A stretch of DNA of 64,000 bases from Manis javanica (lineage: Eukaryota; Chordata; Mammalia; Pholidota; Manidae), in NCBI RefSeq assembly GCF_040802235.1, contig NC_133170.1, forward strand, positions 4,107,001-4,171,000, read 5' to 3'. Made by a program: the position numbers and the translations under genes. Below are positions 49,530 through 59,614 of the stretch, piece by piece. The notes under the pieces were generated by a model that worked only from the letters and a program-made list of their open reading frames with translations, was not told the origin of the DNA and searched no databases. Each line of letters starts with the position of its first letter. Positions within the stretch are counted from its first letter, which is position 1.

Positions 49530-50453
49530 ATGAAAAGGCAAAACTACAGGCAGACAAAGATCACAGAATCAACACCTGAGAAGGAGACAGACCTAACTAG
49601 TATTCCTGAAAAAGAAATCAAAATAAAGATCATGAACATGCTGACAGAGATGCAGAGAAAAATGCAAGAGCAATGGGATGAGATGCAGAGAAAAATGCAA
49701 GAGCAGTGGGATGAGATGCAGAGAAAAATGCAAGAGCAGTGGGATGAAGTCTGCAGGGAGATCACAGATGCCAGGAAGGAGATCACAGAAGTGAAACAAA
49801 CCCTGGAAGGATTTATAAGCAGAATGGATAAGATGCAAGAAGTCATTGAAGGAATAGAAACCAGAGAACAGGAACGTATAGAAGCTGACATAGAGAGAGA
49901 TAAAAGGATCTCCAGGAACGAAACAATACTAAGAGAACTATGTGACCAATCCAAAAGGAACAATATCTGTATTATAGGGGTACCAGAAGAAGAAGAGAGA
50001 GGAAAAGGGATAGAAAGTGTCTTTGAAGAAATAATTGCTGAAAACTTCCCCAAACTGGGGGAGGAAATAATCGAACAGACCACAGAAATACACAGAACCC
50101 CCAACAGAAAGGATCCAAGGAGGACAACACCAAGACACATAATAATTAAAATGGCAAGGATCAAGGACAAGGAAAGAGTTTTAAAGGCAGCTAGAGAGAA
50201 AAAGGTCACCTATAAAGGAAAACCCATCAGGCTATCATCAGACTTCTCGACAGAAACCCTACAGGCCAGAAGAGAATGGCATGATATACTTAATGCAATG
50301 AAACAGAAGGGCCTTGAACCAAGGATACTGTATCCAGCACGACTATCATTTAAATATGATGGCGGGATTAAACAATTCCCAGACAAGCAAAAGCTGAGGG
50401 ATTTTGCTTCCCACAAACCACCTCTACAGGGCATCCTACAGGGACTGCTCTAG
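49530..50453 (+). CDS. L1 ORF1 protein (RNA-binding chaperone)
   Basis: An intact frame of 307 codons from the ATG at 49530. An upstream GTG/ATG-type extension exists in frame from 49434 but lacks L1 character. L1 ORF1p is a trimeric RNA-binding nucleic-acid chaperone that coats L1 RNA in cytoplasmic particles. Residues 1-35 are a basic N-terminus. About 35-120 is a coiled coil containing three identical 11-residue units (MQRKMQEQWDE). About 125-215 is the RRM-like part (with 'NNICIIGVPEEEERGKG'). About 220-305 is the C-terminal domain ending 'LQGILQGLL', including the family's conserved 'ARLSFKYDGG' stretch. Length is close to the usual 300-370 residues. No disabling change is visible. Confidence 0.92.
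   Translation: MKRQNYRQTKITESTPEKETDLTSIPEKEIKIKIMNMLTEMQRKMQEQWDEMQRKMQEQWDEMQRKMQEQWDEVCREITDARKEITEVKQTLEGFISRMDKMQEVIEGIETREQERIEADIERDKRISRNETILRELCDQSKRNNICIIGVPEEEERGKGIESVFEEIIAENFPKLGEEIIEQTTEIHRTPNRKDPRRTTPRHIIIKMARIKDKERVLKAAREKKVTYKGKPIRLSSDFSTETLQARREWHDILNAMKQKGLEPRILYPARLSFKYDGGIKQFPDKQKLRDFASHKPPLQGILQGLL
49647..49745 (+). repeat. Three 33-bp repeats within ORF1 coiled coil
   Basis: Three consecutive 33 bp units (49647-49679, 49680-49712, 49713-49745) differ by a single base (caatggg versus cagtggg). They encode three identical 11-residue coiled-coil steps. Their near identity implies recent expansion. Confidence 0.95.
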
Positions 50454-50648
50454 ATGGGAGCACTCCTAAAAAGAGCACAGAACAAAACACACAACATATG
50501 AAGAATGGAGGAGGAGGAATAAGAAGGGACAGAAGAAAAGAATCTCCAGACAGTGTATATAACAGCTCAATAAGCGAGCTAAGTTAGGCAGTAAGATACT
50601 AAAGAGGCTAACCTTGAACCTTTGGTAACCACGAATTTAAAGCCTGCA

Positions 50649-53600
50649 ATGGCAATAAGTACATATCTCTCAATAGTCACCCTAAATATAAATGAACTTA
50701 ATGCACCAATCAAAAGACACAGAGTAATAGAATGGATAAAAAAGCAAGACCCATCTATATGCTGCTTAAAAGAGACTCACCTCAAACCCAAAGACGTGCA
50801 CAGACTAAAAGTCAAGGGATGGAAAAACATATTTCAGGCAAACAAAAGTGAGAAGAAAGCAGGGGTTGCAGTACTAATATCAGACAAAATAGACTTCAAA
50901 ACAAAGAAAGTAACAAGAGATAAAGAAGGACACTACATAATGATAAAGGGCTCAGTCCAACAAGAGGATATAACCATTCTAAATACATATGCACCCAATA
51001 CAGGAGCACCAGCATATGTGAAACAAATACTAACAGACCTAAAGAGGGAAATAGACTGCAATGCATTCATTTTAGAAGACTTTAACACACCACTCACCCC
51101 AAAGGATAGATCCACCGGGCAGAAAATAAGTAAGGACACACAGGCACTGAACAACACACTAGAACAGATGGACCTAATAGACATCTATAGAACTCTACAT
51201 CCAAAAGGAACAGTATATACATTCCTCTCAAGTGCACATGGAACATTCTCCAGAATAGACCACATACTAGCTCACAAAAAGAGCCTCAGTAAATTCCAAA
51301 ATACTGAAATTCTACCAACCAATTTTTCAGACCACAAAGGTATAAACCTAGAAATAAATTCTACAAAGAAAACAAAAAGGCTCACAAACACATGGAGGCT
51401 TAACAACATGCTTCTAAATAATCAATGGATCAATGAACAAATCAAAATTGAGATCAAGGAATATATAGAAACAAATGACAACAACAACACAAAGCCCCAA
51501 CTTCTGTGGGACACAGCGAAAGCAGTCTTAAGAGGAAAGTACATAGCGATCCAGGCACACTTGAAGAAGGAAGAACAATCCCAAATGAATAGTCTAACAT
51601 CACAATTATCGAAACTGGAAAAAGAAGAACAAATGAGGCCTAAAGTCAGCAGAAGGAGGGACATAATAAAGATCAGAGAAGAAATAAACAAAATTGAGAA
51701 GAATAAAACAATAGCAAACATCAATGAAACCAAGAGCTGGTTCTTTGAGAAAATAAACAAAATAGATAAGCCTCTAGCCAAACTTATTAAGAGAAAAAGA
51801 GAATCAACACAAATCAACAGAATCAGAAATGAGAATGGAAAAATCACGACAGACTCCACAGAAATACAAAGAATTATTAAAGACTACTATGAAAAGCTAT
51901 ATGCCAACAAGCTGGAAAACGTAGAACAAATGGACAACTTCCTAGAAAAATACAACCTCCCAAGACTGACCAAGGAAGAAACACAAAAGTTAAACAAACC
52001 AAATACGAGCAAAGAAATTGAAATGGTAATCCAAAAACTACCCAAAAACAAAACCCCAGGCCCGGACGGATTTACCTCGGAATTTTATCAGACACACAGA
52101 GAAGACATAATACCCATTCTCCTTCAAGTGTTCCAAAAAATAGAAGAGAAGGGAATACTCCCAAACTCATTCTATGAAGCCAGCATCACCCTAATACCAA
52201 AACCAGGCAAAGACCCCACCAAAAAAGAAAATTACAGACCAATATCCCTGATGAATGTAGATGCAAAAATACTCAATAAAATATTAGTAAAACAGAATTC
52301 AACAGTATATCAAAAGGATCATACACCATGACCAAGTGGGATTCATCCCAGGGATGCAAGGATGGTACAACACTAGAAAATCCATCAACATCATCCACCA
52401 CATCAACAAAAAGAAAGACAAAAACCACATGATCATCTCCATAGATGCTGAAAAAGCATTTGACAAAATTCAACATCCATTCATGATAAAAACTCTCAGC
52501 AAAATGGGAATAGAGGGCAAGTACCTCAACATAATAGAGGCCATATATGATAAACCCACAGCCAACATTATACTGAACAGCGAGAAGCTGAAAGCTTTTC
52601 CTCTGAGATGGGGAACTAGACAGGGATGCCCACTCTCCCCACTGTTATTTAACATAGTACTAGAGGTCGTAGCCACAGCAATCAGACAAAACAAAGAAAT
52701 ACAAGGAACTAGATTGGTACAGAAGAAGTTAAACTGTCACTATTTGCAGATGATATGATATTGTACATAAAAAACCCTAAAGACTCCACTCCAAAACTAC
52801 TAGAACTGATATCGGAATACAGCAAAGTTGCAGGATATAAAATTAACACACAGAAATCTGTAGCTTTCCTATACACTAACAATGAACCAATAGAAAGAGA
52901 AATCAGGAAAACAATTCCATTCACAAGTGCATCAAAAAGAATAAAATACCTAGGAATAAACCTAACCAAGGAAGTGAAAGACCTATACCCTGAAAACTAC
53001 AAGTCACTCTTAAGAGAAATTAAAGGGGACACTAATAAATGGAAACTCATCCCATGCTCATGGCTAGGAAGAATTAATATCGTTAAAATGGCCATCCTGC
53101 CCAAAGCAATATACAGATTTGATGCAATCCCTATCAAATTACCAGCAACATTCTTCAATGAATTGGAACAAATAATTCAAAAATTCATATGGAAACACCA
53201 AAGACTCCGAATAGCCAAAGTAATCCTGAAAAAGAAGAATAAAGTAGGGGGGATCTCACTCCCCAACTTCAAGCTCTACTACAAAGCCATAGTAATCAAG
53301 ACAATTTGGTACTGGCACAGGAACAGAGCCACAGACCAGTGGAACAGATTAGAGACTCCAGACATTAACCCAAACATATATGGTCAATTAATATTTGGTA
53401 AAGGAGCCATGGACATACAATGGCAAAATGACAGTCTCTTCAACAGATGGTGCTGGCAAAACTGGATAGCTACATGTAGGAGAATGAAAGTGGACCATTG
53501 TCTAACCCCATACACAAAAGTAAATTCAAAATGGATCAAAGACCTGAATGTAAGTCATGAAACCATAAAACTCTTAGAAAAAAACATAGGCAAAAACCTT

Positions 53601-54473
53601 TTAGACATAAACATGAGTGACCTCTTCTTGAACATATCTCCCCGGGCAAGGAAAACAACAGCAAAAATGAGCAAGTGGGACAATATTAAGCTGAAAAGCT
53701 TCTGTACCGTGAAAGACACCATCAATAGAACAAAAAGGAACCCTACAGTATGGGAGAATATATTTGTAAATGACAGATCCGATAAAGGCTTGACATCCAA
53801 AATATATAAAGAGCTCACACGCCTCAACAAACAAAAAACAAATAATCCAATTAAAAAATGGGCAGAGGAACTCAACAGACAGTTCTCCAAAAAAGAAATA
53901 CAGATGGCCAACAGACACATGAAAAGATGCTCCACATCCCTAATTATCAGAGAAAGGCAAATTAAAACTACAATGAGATATCACCTCACACCAGTAAGAA
54001 TGGCTGCCATTCAAAAGACAAACAACAACAAATGTTGGCGAGGTTGTGGAGAAAGGGGAACCCTCCTACACTACTGGTGGGAATGTAAATTAGTTCAACC
54101 ATTGTGGAAAGCAGTATAGAGGTTCATCAAAATGCTCAAAACAGACCTACCATTTGACCCAGGAATTCCACTCCTAGGAATTTACCCTAAGAACGCAGCA
54201 ATCAAGTTTGAGAAAGACAGATGCACCCCTATGTTTATCGCAGCACTATTTACAATAGCCAAGAATTGGAAGCGACCTAAATGTCCATCAGTAGATGAAT
54301 GGATAAAGAAGATGTGGTACATATACACGATGGAATACTACTCAGCCATAAGAAGAGGGCAAATCCTACCATTTGCAGCAACATGGATGGAGCTGGAGGG
54401 TATTATGCTCAGTGAAATAAGCCAAGCGGAGAAAGAGAAATACCAAATGATTTCACTCATCTGTGGAGTATAA
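50649..54473 (+). pseudogene. L1 ORF2 (endonuclease / reverse transcriptase), disrupted
   Basis: The ORF2 protein would nick target DNA and reverse-transcribe L1 RNA. The ATG at 50649 opens an endonuclease domain with its usual catalytic positions visible: Asn in 'LNINELN', Glu in 'LKETHL', Asp in 'EDFNTPL', 'RIDHIL' and 'SDHKGI'. The reverse transcriptase follows with 'KTPGPDGF', '[19 protein letters not shown]' and the catalytic 'FADDM' near 52750, then a Cys-rich C-terminus (about 54035-54090). Three lesions are seen. An extra A lies in 52289-52292 (frame lost, premature stop at 52329). One base is missing near 52714-52717 (frame regained). A TAG at 54117-54119 stands where the 24.6 kb copy has Trp. 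Overall length, about 1274 codons, is normal for L1. Confidence 0.93.
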
Positions 54474-54539
54474 GAACAAAGGAAAAACTGAAGGAGCAAA
54501 ACAGCAGCGGAATTACAGAACCCAAAAATGGACTAACAG

Positions 54540-54660
54540 GTACCAAAGGGAAAGGGACTGGGGAGGATAGGTGGGTAGGGAGGGATATGGTGGGGGGTAG
54601 AAGAAAGGGGGTATTAAGATTAGCATGCATAATGTGGGGGAGGGAGAAAGGGGAGGGTTG
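54540..54660 (+). other. L1 3' UTR G-rich tract
   Basis: Runs such as 'aaagggactggggagg', 'gggtagggaggg' and 'tggggggtag' give several closely spaced G-runs, able in principle to form a quadruplex. L1 3' UTRs commonly carry such a tract, and the shorter L1 has the matching one at about 26360-26460. Confidence 0.7.
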
Positions 54661-54815
54661 TACAACACAGAGAAGACAAGCAGTGATTCGACAACATTTT
54701 GCTATGCTGATGGACAGTGACTGTAAAGTGGTTTATAGGGGGGACCTGGTATAGGGGAGAGCCTAGTAAACATAATATTCTTCATGTAAGTGTAGATTAA
54801 AGATTTAAAAAAAAA

Positions 54816-54978
54816 CGAAGAAAGAAAAGTGGGATTACTCCTTCATTGGATAAAACTAATGGCAAATCAACGATTAACACATGCCTTAAATATCCTTAAT
54901 TTTGATCACTTAAAGGGTGTCAGATGATTGGCTATGGAGGTACACTTTTCTGATAATATTCCTTTCTCTTAAAAAAAA
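54816..54978. other. Short spacer between L1 tail and retroposon
   Basis: About 150 bp lie between the L1 A tail and a second A-run (54971-54982). It could be pre-insertion DNA or a 3'-transduced segment. No polyadenylation signal near the second run supports the transduction idea. Confidence 0.4.
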
Positions 54979-55202
54979 AAAAGAAGCAGTTCCTGTGTGG
55001 TGACCTCCTATGAGTTCTACACAATGGTATAAAGGGCATGTCAAAGTGTGGGCAAAGGGTCTGTTTATACAGAGGATCAAAGCCTAATTTGGCTACCCAG
55101 AAAATGAACTAAGATACGATATGAAGAAGAACTTCCAACATAAGCACTCTCTAGAAGACTCATACCAGAAGATGATCATCAAAAAACCTCAACAAAGATC
55201 CA

Positions 55203-55670
55203 CGCGCTGCTACAGGTGTAGATGCACTCATCCCACCTGTTCCTGGACTTGCCATTGGAATGAAGAAGGAGATATCTAAGCTGGCCTGTGCATACAGTAA
55301 GACAACAAATTTGACTGGATCTATACTGTTGAAACTCAACCAAGAATTAGGAGAAGTGCAAGTTGTAGCACTCCAAAATCTTATGACTACAGACTATCTA
55401 TGGTTAAAAGAACATATGGGATGTGAACAGTTCTCAGGAATGGGTTGTTTTAATTTGTCTGATTTCTCTCAGACTGTTCAAGTTCAGTTGGACAATATCC
55501 ATCATATCATAGACAAATTTTCACAAATGCCTAGGGTGCCTAACTGGTTTTCTTGGCTTCACTGGAGATGGCTGGTAATTATAGATCTGCTTTGGTTATG
55601 TAACTGTATTCCTATTATGTTAATGTGTGTGCGCAATTTAGTTAGTAGTTTAAAACCTATACATGCTTAG
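55203..55670 (+). pseudogene. Endogenous retrovirus Env, transmembrane-subunit remnant
   Basis: The frame stays open from about 55200 to the stop at 55668-55670; the first ATG is at 55260, leaving 136 codons. In order I see a hydrophobic stretch like a fusion peptide (around 55225-55262), a heptad-repeat region ('LLKLNQELGEVQVVALQN'), an immunosuppressive-domain-like stretch, a Cys loop ('GCEQFSGMGCFNLSD') in which the first Cys of the expected CX6CC pair is Gly, a tryptophan-rich membrane-proximal region, and a hydrophobic anchor (about 55560-55625) with a short tail. The surface subunit and signal peptide are absent. The type is class I (gamma/alpha-like). As it stands it cannot be a complete envelope. 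Confidence 0.75.
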
Positions 55671-56297
55671 GTTACTCTACAAGAAGATATGTCAAAGAAA
55701 TAATCTTCCCATGTTTTCTTCCATCTGCTACCTCTATAGCTTTTCTTCTTCCTTCCTAATTACAACCCTTAAATAGAATTCGTGCCTCATATCAAATTTA
55801 CCAAGTATCATAATTCCTCCAAGTGGTAAAGATACCTCAAGACAAATGCTGGGCATAGAAGCCACAGGGCATAAATCTGAAAAGAAGTAAAAAGCTAACC
55901 TTTTCAAACAATATGGCTTCTCTCTCACTTACCAACTTTACATCTCCCTGTATGGCCCCGGAAGGTGACTGGTTAGCCAGAGACGGGTAAGATTCCTCAA
56001 GGGAGGAACAACCTAAGACAGGCACAGTCGCAGGGGGTCCATCAGATGAGAAATTGGGGATCAACAGTGGTGAGGCTTAGAACCTCACCCCCACTGTTTT
56101 GAGAGAAATCTTCTGCATCCGTGGATGTTTTGTTGCCCTTGTCTAGCTTGGATTAACACAGTCTACAGGCACACACCTGATCATCTACATTTGCCCTCTT
56201 ACAGCACTAAACTATGTTTTCTACCTTTATCTTGCATCTACCTACCACTTCAGCATTTTATTAAAAATAAAAATAATAATAATAATAAAGGGAGAAA

Positions 56298-56620
56298 TGT
56301 GGGATCCACATATAAATCAAGTATAAAAATCAAATGAATATTCATATTTGACCTGATTGTTCATAGTTCATAATGCGTGATCAAAACCGAAAGTTTCTGT
56401 GATGACTGCCCTTGTACTGTTCACCATGTAAGAACTTACTCACTATGTAAGAATTTGTTCACCATGTAAGAACTTGTTCGTTATGCTTCAGAAGATTGGA
56501 GACTGACGAGAACTAGGCTTGAGATGGATTAATGATTGTGCATTGAGCATTGACTCCCCTATACAGAATTTTATTGTTGGTAACAACTATTTGATCAATA
56601 AATAGGAGAGATGCCCTCTC
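56298..56620 (+). repeat. LTR U3-R part of the retroposed ERV
   Basis: It begins with TG directly after a purine-rich tract ('aaagggagaaa') and carries a TATA-like 'tataaaaa' near 56320 and AATAAA at 56597-56602. Within U3, the phrase 'catgtaagaactt' recurs in variants three times (about 56425, 56445 and 56463), a small tandem array. It ends at the poly(A) junction with no U5. Confidence 0.7.
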
Positions 56621-56704
56621 AAAAAAAAATAAAATAAAAAATAAAAAAATAAAAAATAAAAAATAAAAAAACAGCAGTGTCCCCCACATGCAAAAAAAAA
56701 AAAA
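56621..56704. repeat. A-rich tail and second A-run
   Basis: 56621-56671 is a (A4-7 T)n tail of the retroposon. After about 20 bp of other sequence, a second run of 13 A follows at 56692-56704. Confidence 0.85.
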
Positions 56705-56744
56705 TCTTCTCTGTCTCTGTCTTCTTGCCCTGTCACATTTCTAC

Positions 56745-56750
56745 TTTATT
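56745..56750 (-). terminator. Polyadenylation signal of the SPATA31-family gene
   Basis: TTTATT on the plus strand reads AATAAA on the minus strand, 206 bp past the stop codon. It is the first AATAAA downstream of the gene. A cleavage site would fall near 56720-56730, just before the A-rich tails. Confidence 0.6.
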
Positions 56751-56955
56751 AGTACACCTCACAGTCTCACACTCGCTCACATAGAGGCCCAGCTGCTTTG
56801 GGGGCAGCTCTGAGAAACTCCTGTTGGCTGGTAGCGTCCGACTCTGAGTAGCTTTGCTTTGATGCTGTGTATGACAGGCCCAAGAATCTGTCCAGCCTCC
56901 TTAGTTCCCTGAATATCCACGGGGATCTCATGGTTAATATCAGGGGGTGACCGTC

Positions 56956-59614
56956 TCAGTTTCCCTTGACCTTCTTTGGCCGCAAGTGAGATCGGAGGGA
57001 GAGGATGCTGCGTACAGCTGAACTTACTGTCCTCACCCTGCCTCCATCGGGAGATTTAGAGCTTCCTCTATGGGGCTTGCTTTGGAGCCCCTCAGATTTG
57101 GAGTTTGCCCCAGACACCAAGTCGGCCGAGGAAGGATAGTCGGAATAGGACAAGGGGTAGGATGAGCCATTTTCTGATTTAAAAGTCTCTATGGATTCAA
57201 GGACCTTGGGGGGAAGTCCCCACACCATCCATGTATGAAACATTTTAATATGAGCTTCCAGTGCCTGTTTTACACTGGAATCAATGAAGGAAAGGTCCTG
57301 GAAGATATTCTGCTTGTAGTCCTCATCCACTGATGGTGGCAAAGGACTCTCTTTCACTTGGGTGTGGGATTTCTCAGGAAGTACTCTCTGCTTCATAGCA
57401 TGCCATGAATTATGCACAGCCTCGGGGAGCTGACCCTCAAAGTTCTCACTCAAAGGTACTTTTGGGGTGTTCACAAGTTCTCTCCCACCTTCATTTTCCC
57501 CTGACCCCCTTGAGAGACTCACCATGTGACTGCTTAGTTCTTTCTCAGAGTCACATCTCAGGTCCTCATAGGAAGAGCCCTCTGGGTAACTCGATAGAAG
57601 ATCCTTTCGGCCACTCTCTGGGCTCTGTCCCTGCCCTTTCCTCACATCCTTCTCTGGCTGAAGTATTTCTGAGGCCCCCTTTTGGAAGCTTTCAGGTTGG
57701 CTCAATCCAACATTTAGATTCTTGCTACTCTTATCATCAAGCACATATCTCTGGGAGATTCCGTGATTTCTCTTTGACCCGGATATCTTTGAAGAATCAC
57801 TCGGTGACATCATCAGTGAGAGAGATTCTAGGCCCCTGGGGGGCAGGCCCCACCGGTGCTGAATGAGCCTCTCTTGAAGGTGCTGTTCTAGTTTTTTCTG
57901 GATCTCATCACTAAGAGGAAATGTTCCAGGAAGGACAGAGACCGAAGCATGGGTCTGGGAGGCCTTGCATTTGGGAAAGTCAGGAGCCAGAGGACAAAAT
58001 TTCACCTGAAATTCATCTGCTTCTGCAACAAAATTTCTGCAAAATTTCACCTGTTTCTGCAACACATTCCATTCCAGGTCTTTAATTTCAGATGAGCTGA
58101 GAGAGTCTAAACCATTCTGGGGTCCATGGAAACACACCCCACAGATCCTAGTCTGGGCTGGAGGACCAGATGGTGGGATTCGGGGTGAGGATGGAGGATG
58201 GGCCTGGGACCGGCCATGAGAGTGAGCCAGGGGCTGAGCTTGCGGCGGAGTTTGATGCTGGGGCTGAGGGTGGATCTCAGGCAAGGACAGAGGTCGGAGG
58301 TGAGGAAGCACTGGGGATTCTTGGCCTGCAGAAGCATTTAAGATTGTATTGAAAATAGAGCCTGTGGAATAGTCACCCAAGCCATGGGCAGCAGATGACA
58401 AGGACTCGCTGTGTAGAGATGGGGGCCCCCAAAAGAGCTGGATACCTTCTTGCTGTAGTTGGCTCCCCAAGGTCTTAGGATATGGGGGCTGCTTGTGCAC
58501 GTGCAGCCCCTCGGGTTTGTCTTTGCTGTTCCAGAAAGGAAAGGAGACTGATAAATCATGCTTGTCAGTAACTGATGGCAACATTTTCCCAGGGGAATTT
58601 AGTTGGTACTCCGGCCTAAGTTGTTTTGGAAAAGAATCCCCTTTCTTTTCCTTTTCCTTGCATAGCAGGAAGTCACTCCTCTTGCGGACTTGCCTCTCCA
58701 GAAGCGCCAGGGCATTGTGGCTGAGAAATGAGAGGTTGCCAGACTCTGTAGGGGTGGCTGCAGGGTCTCCCTTGAAAGAGTTCTCTGAAGAGTGGAGGGC
58801 GAGAAATTCTTGACTGAACTCCCATTGCGACAAGTCTTTGGCATGAGCTTGCCCCCAAGAACAGTCTGAAGTTGACAAGCTCGAATGGCAAATGCCTCTG
58901 GTTTTTGGGTCATAAGCGAACAACTCACCAGGGCTACCTGGAGATGAGCTCTCTGGAATAGGCACCAATGAGATGGAAATCGATTTAGATGGAGTCATGG
59001 TCAAATTGCAGTCAGGTGGTGGTGCAACAGATATGCTTGGTGGTAGGTGAGGACAGGGACATGAGTCAGTGGGATTCATTGTCTGGAACAAATCTGGTAA
59101 GGGGTCGATGTCTTGAGAAAGTGAGGAGATGGTATTCACAGACCAAGTAGCCTCTGGGTGGAAAACAGGGTCCACTGTCTGAGTGTCATATGGCGGGAGA
59201 TGGGCGAAGGCAAGGGCTTGGGTTTGGGAACAATCCACAGGGAATTTGGAATCCGAGGAAGGAAACAGTTCTGGTGGCAGAGTGTGACACACAGGTGAAG
59301 GTGAGGAAAATTCCGCTAAGGGGGTTACTGGGTTCCGTGAGAGAATGCAGGGAGGTGGTGGGGAAGGCTCAGACAGAGAGGCTGCTGTTAGGTCTCTTGA
59401 GGGGGCTGCTGAGTCAGCAGGGGACACAGTGCATGATGACTCAGTCACAGGAGCCGTGGAAGCCAAAGGGGACACAGAGGGAGTAGCATCTTCCAGGACT
59501 TCCGGGCACAGCAGCCGATGGACCTCAACAGTTGTGCTATTACACACTTGGCAGAAGGGGTCTGGACATAACACTTGACGTAAGCAGGTAATATTGCAAT
59601 TCTGGCCCAGGGGG
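56956..59614 (-). CDS. SPATA31: SPATA31-family exon 4 (2.66 kb, last exon)
   Basis: It follows the acceptor 'gtctcctgcag' at 59615-59616 and contains 886 codons without interruption to the TGA at 56958-56956. It starts with a Cys-rich stretch (residues about 107-122, with CNITC and CPDPFCQVC), then the Ser/Pro-rich body. An open reading of 872 codons from 59574 is part of this exon and not an independent gene. No frameshift or stop is seen, so the locus looks under selection or very young. Confidence 0.88.

Larger units (their letters stand above)
48350..54815 (+). mobile_element. Near full-length LINE-1 retrotransposon
   Basis: About 6.5 kb in standard L1 order: 5' UTR (about 48350-49529), ORF1 (49530-50453), a 195 bp spacer, ORF2 (50649-54473, disrupted), a 3' UTR with a G-rich purine tract (about 54540-54660), and a short A tail (54806-54815). 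The 5' end carries 'agatggcggc', a YY1-type site found at the start of many mammalian L1s, so the copy is probably close to full length. Its 3' part is very similar to the truncated copy at 24650-26632. I could not find a clean target-site duplication, so the exact ends are approximate. Because ORF2 is broken the copy cannot move itself, but the open ORF1 suggests that it is fairly young. Confidence 0.95.
54979..56671 (+). mobile_element. Poly(A)-tailed retroposed copy of an ERV 3' region
   Basis: The unit holds a leader of unknown origin (54983-55200), an env transmembrane segment (about 55200-55670), noncoding internal DNA, a polypurine tract (about 56287-56297), an LTR start (56298), AATAAA (56597-56602) and then, 19 bp on, a long A-rich tail (56621-56671). 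There is no U5, no second LTR and no gag or pol. An LTR that ends exactly at its R/poly(A) site and runs into a tail means that an mRNA was copied back into the genome, most likely by L1, and not a normal provirus. I found no clear target-site duplication. Confidence 0.7.

Noticed and set aside
49544-50209. 221-codon minus-strand frame opposite L1 ORF1
   Set aside because: It is the antisense shadow of a purine-rich coding strand, with a Ser/Leu/Ile/Phe/Cys-rich translation; L1 ORF1 on the plus strand explains it.
48320-54860. 'ttggataaaa' on both sides of the L1 as a target-site duplication
   Set aside because: The two occurrences (about 48323 and 54848) do not abut the L1 ends, so they do not behave like a target-site duplication. 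It is probably chance.
54816-54982. 3' transduction by the L1, ending at the second A-run
   Set aside because: No AATAAA-type signal precedes the second A-run, and I found no target duplication matching that end.
56425-56480. Repeated phrases in the LTR as a CRISPR-like array
   Set aside because: Eukaryotic LTR context, only three short imperfect units, and no spacers.
57405-57866. 153-codon plus-strand frame
   Set aside because: It is opposite exon 4 of the SPATA31-family gene, whose spliced frame is consistent and intact.
58599-58928. 109-codon minus frame overlapping exon 4
   Set aside because: An alternative frame of the same exon; the main frame continues through without a stop and matches the family.
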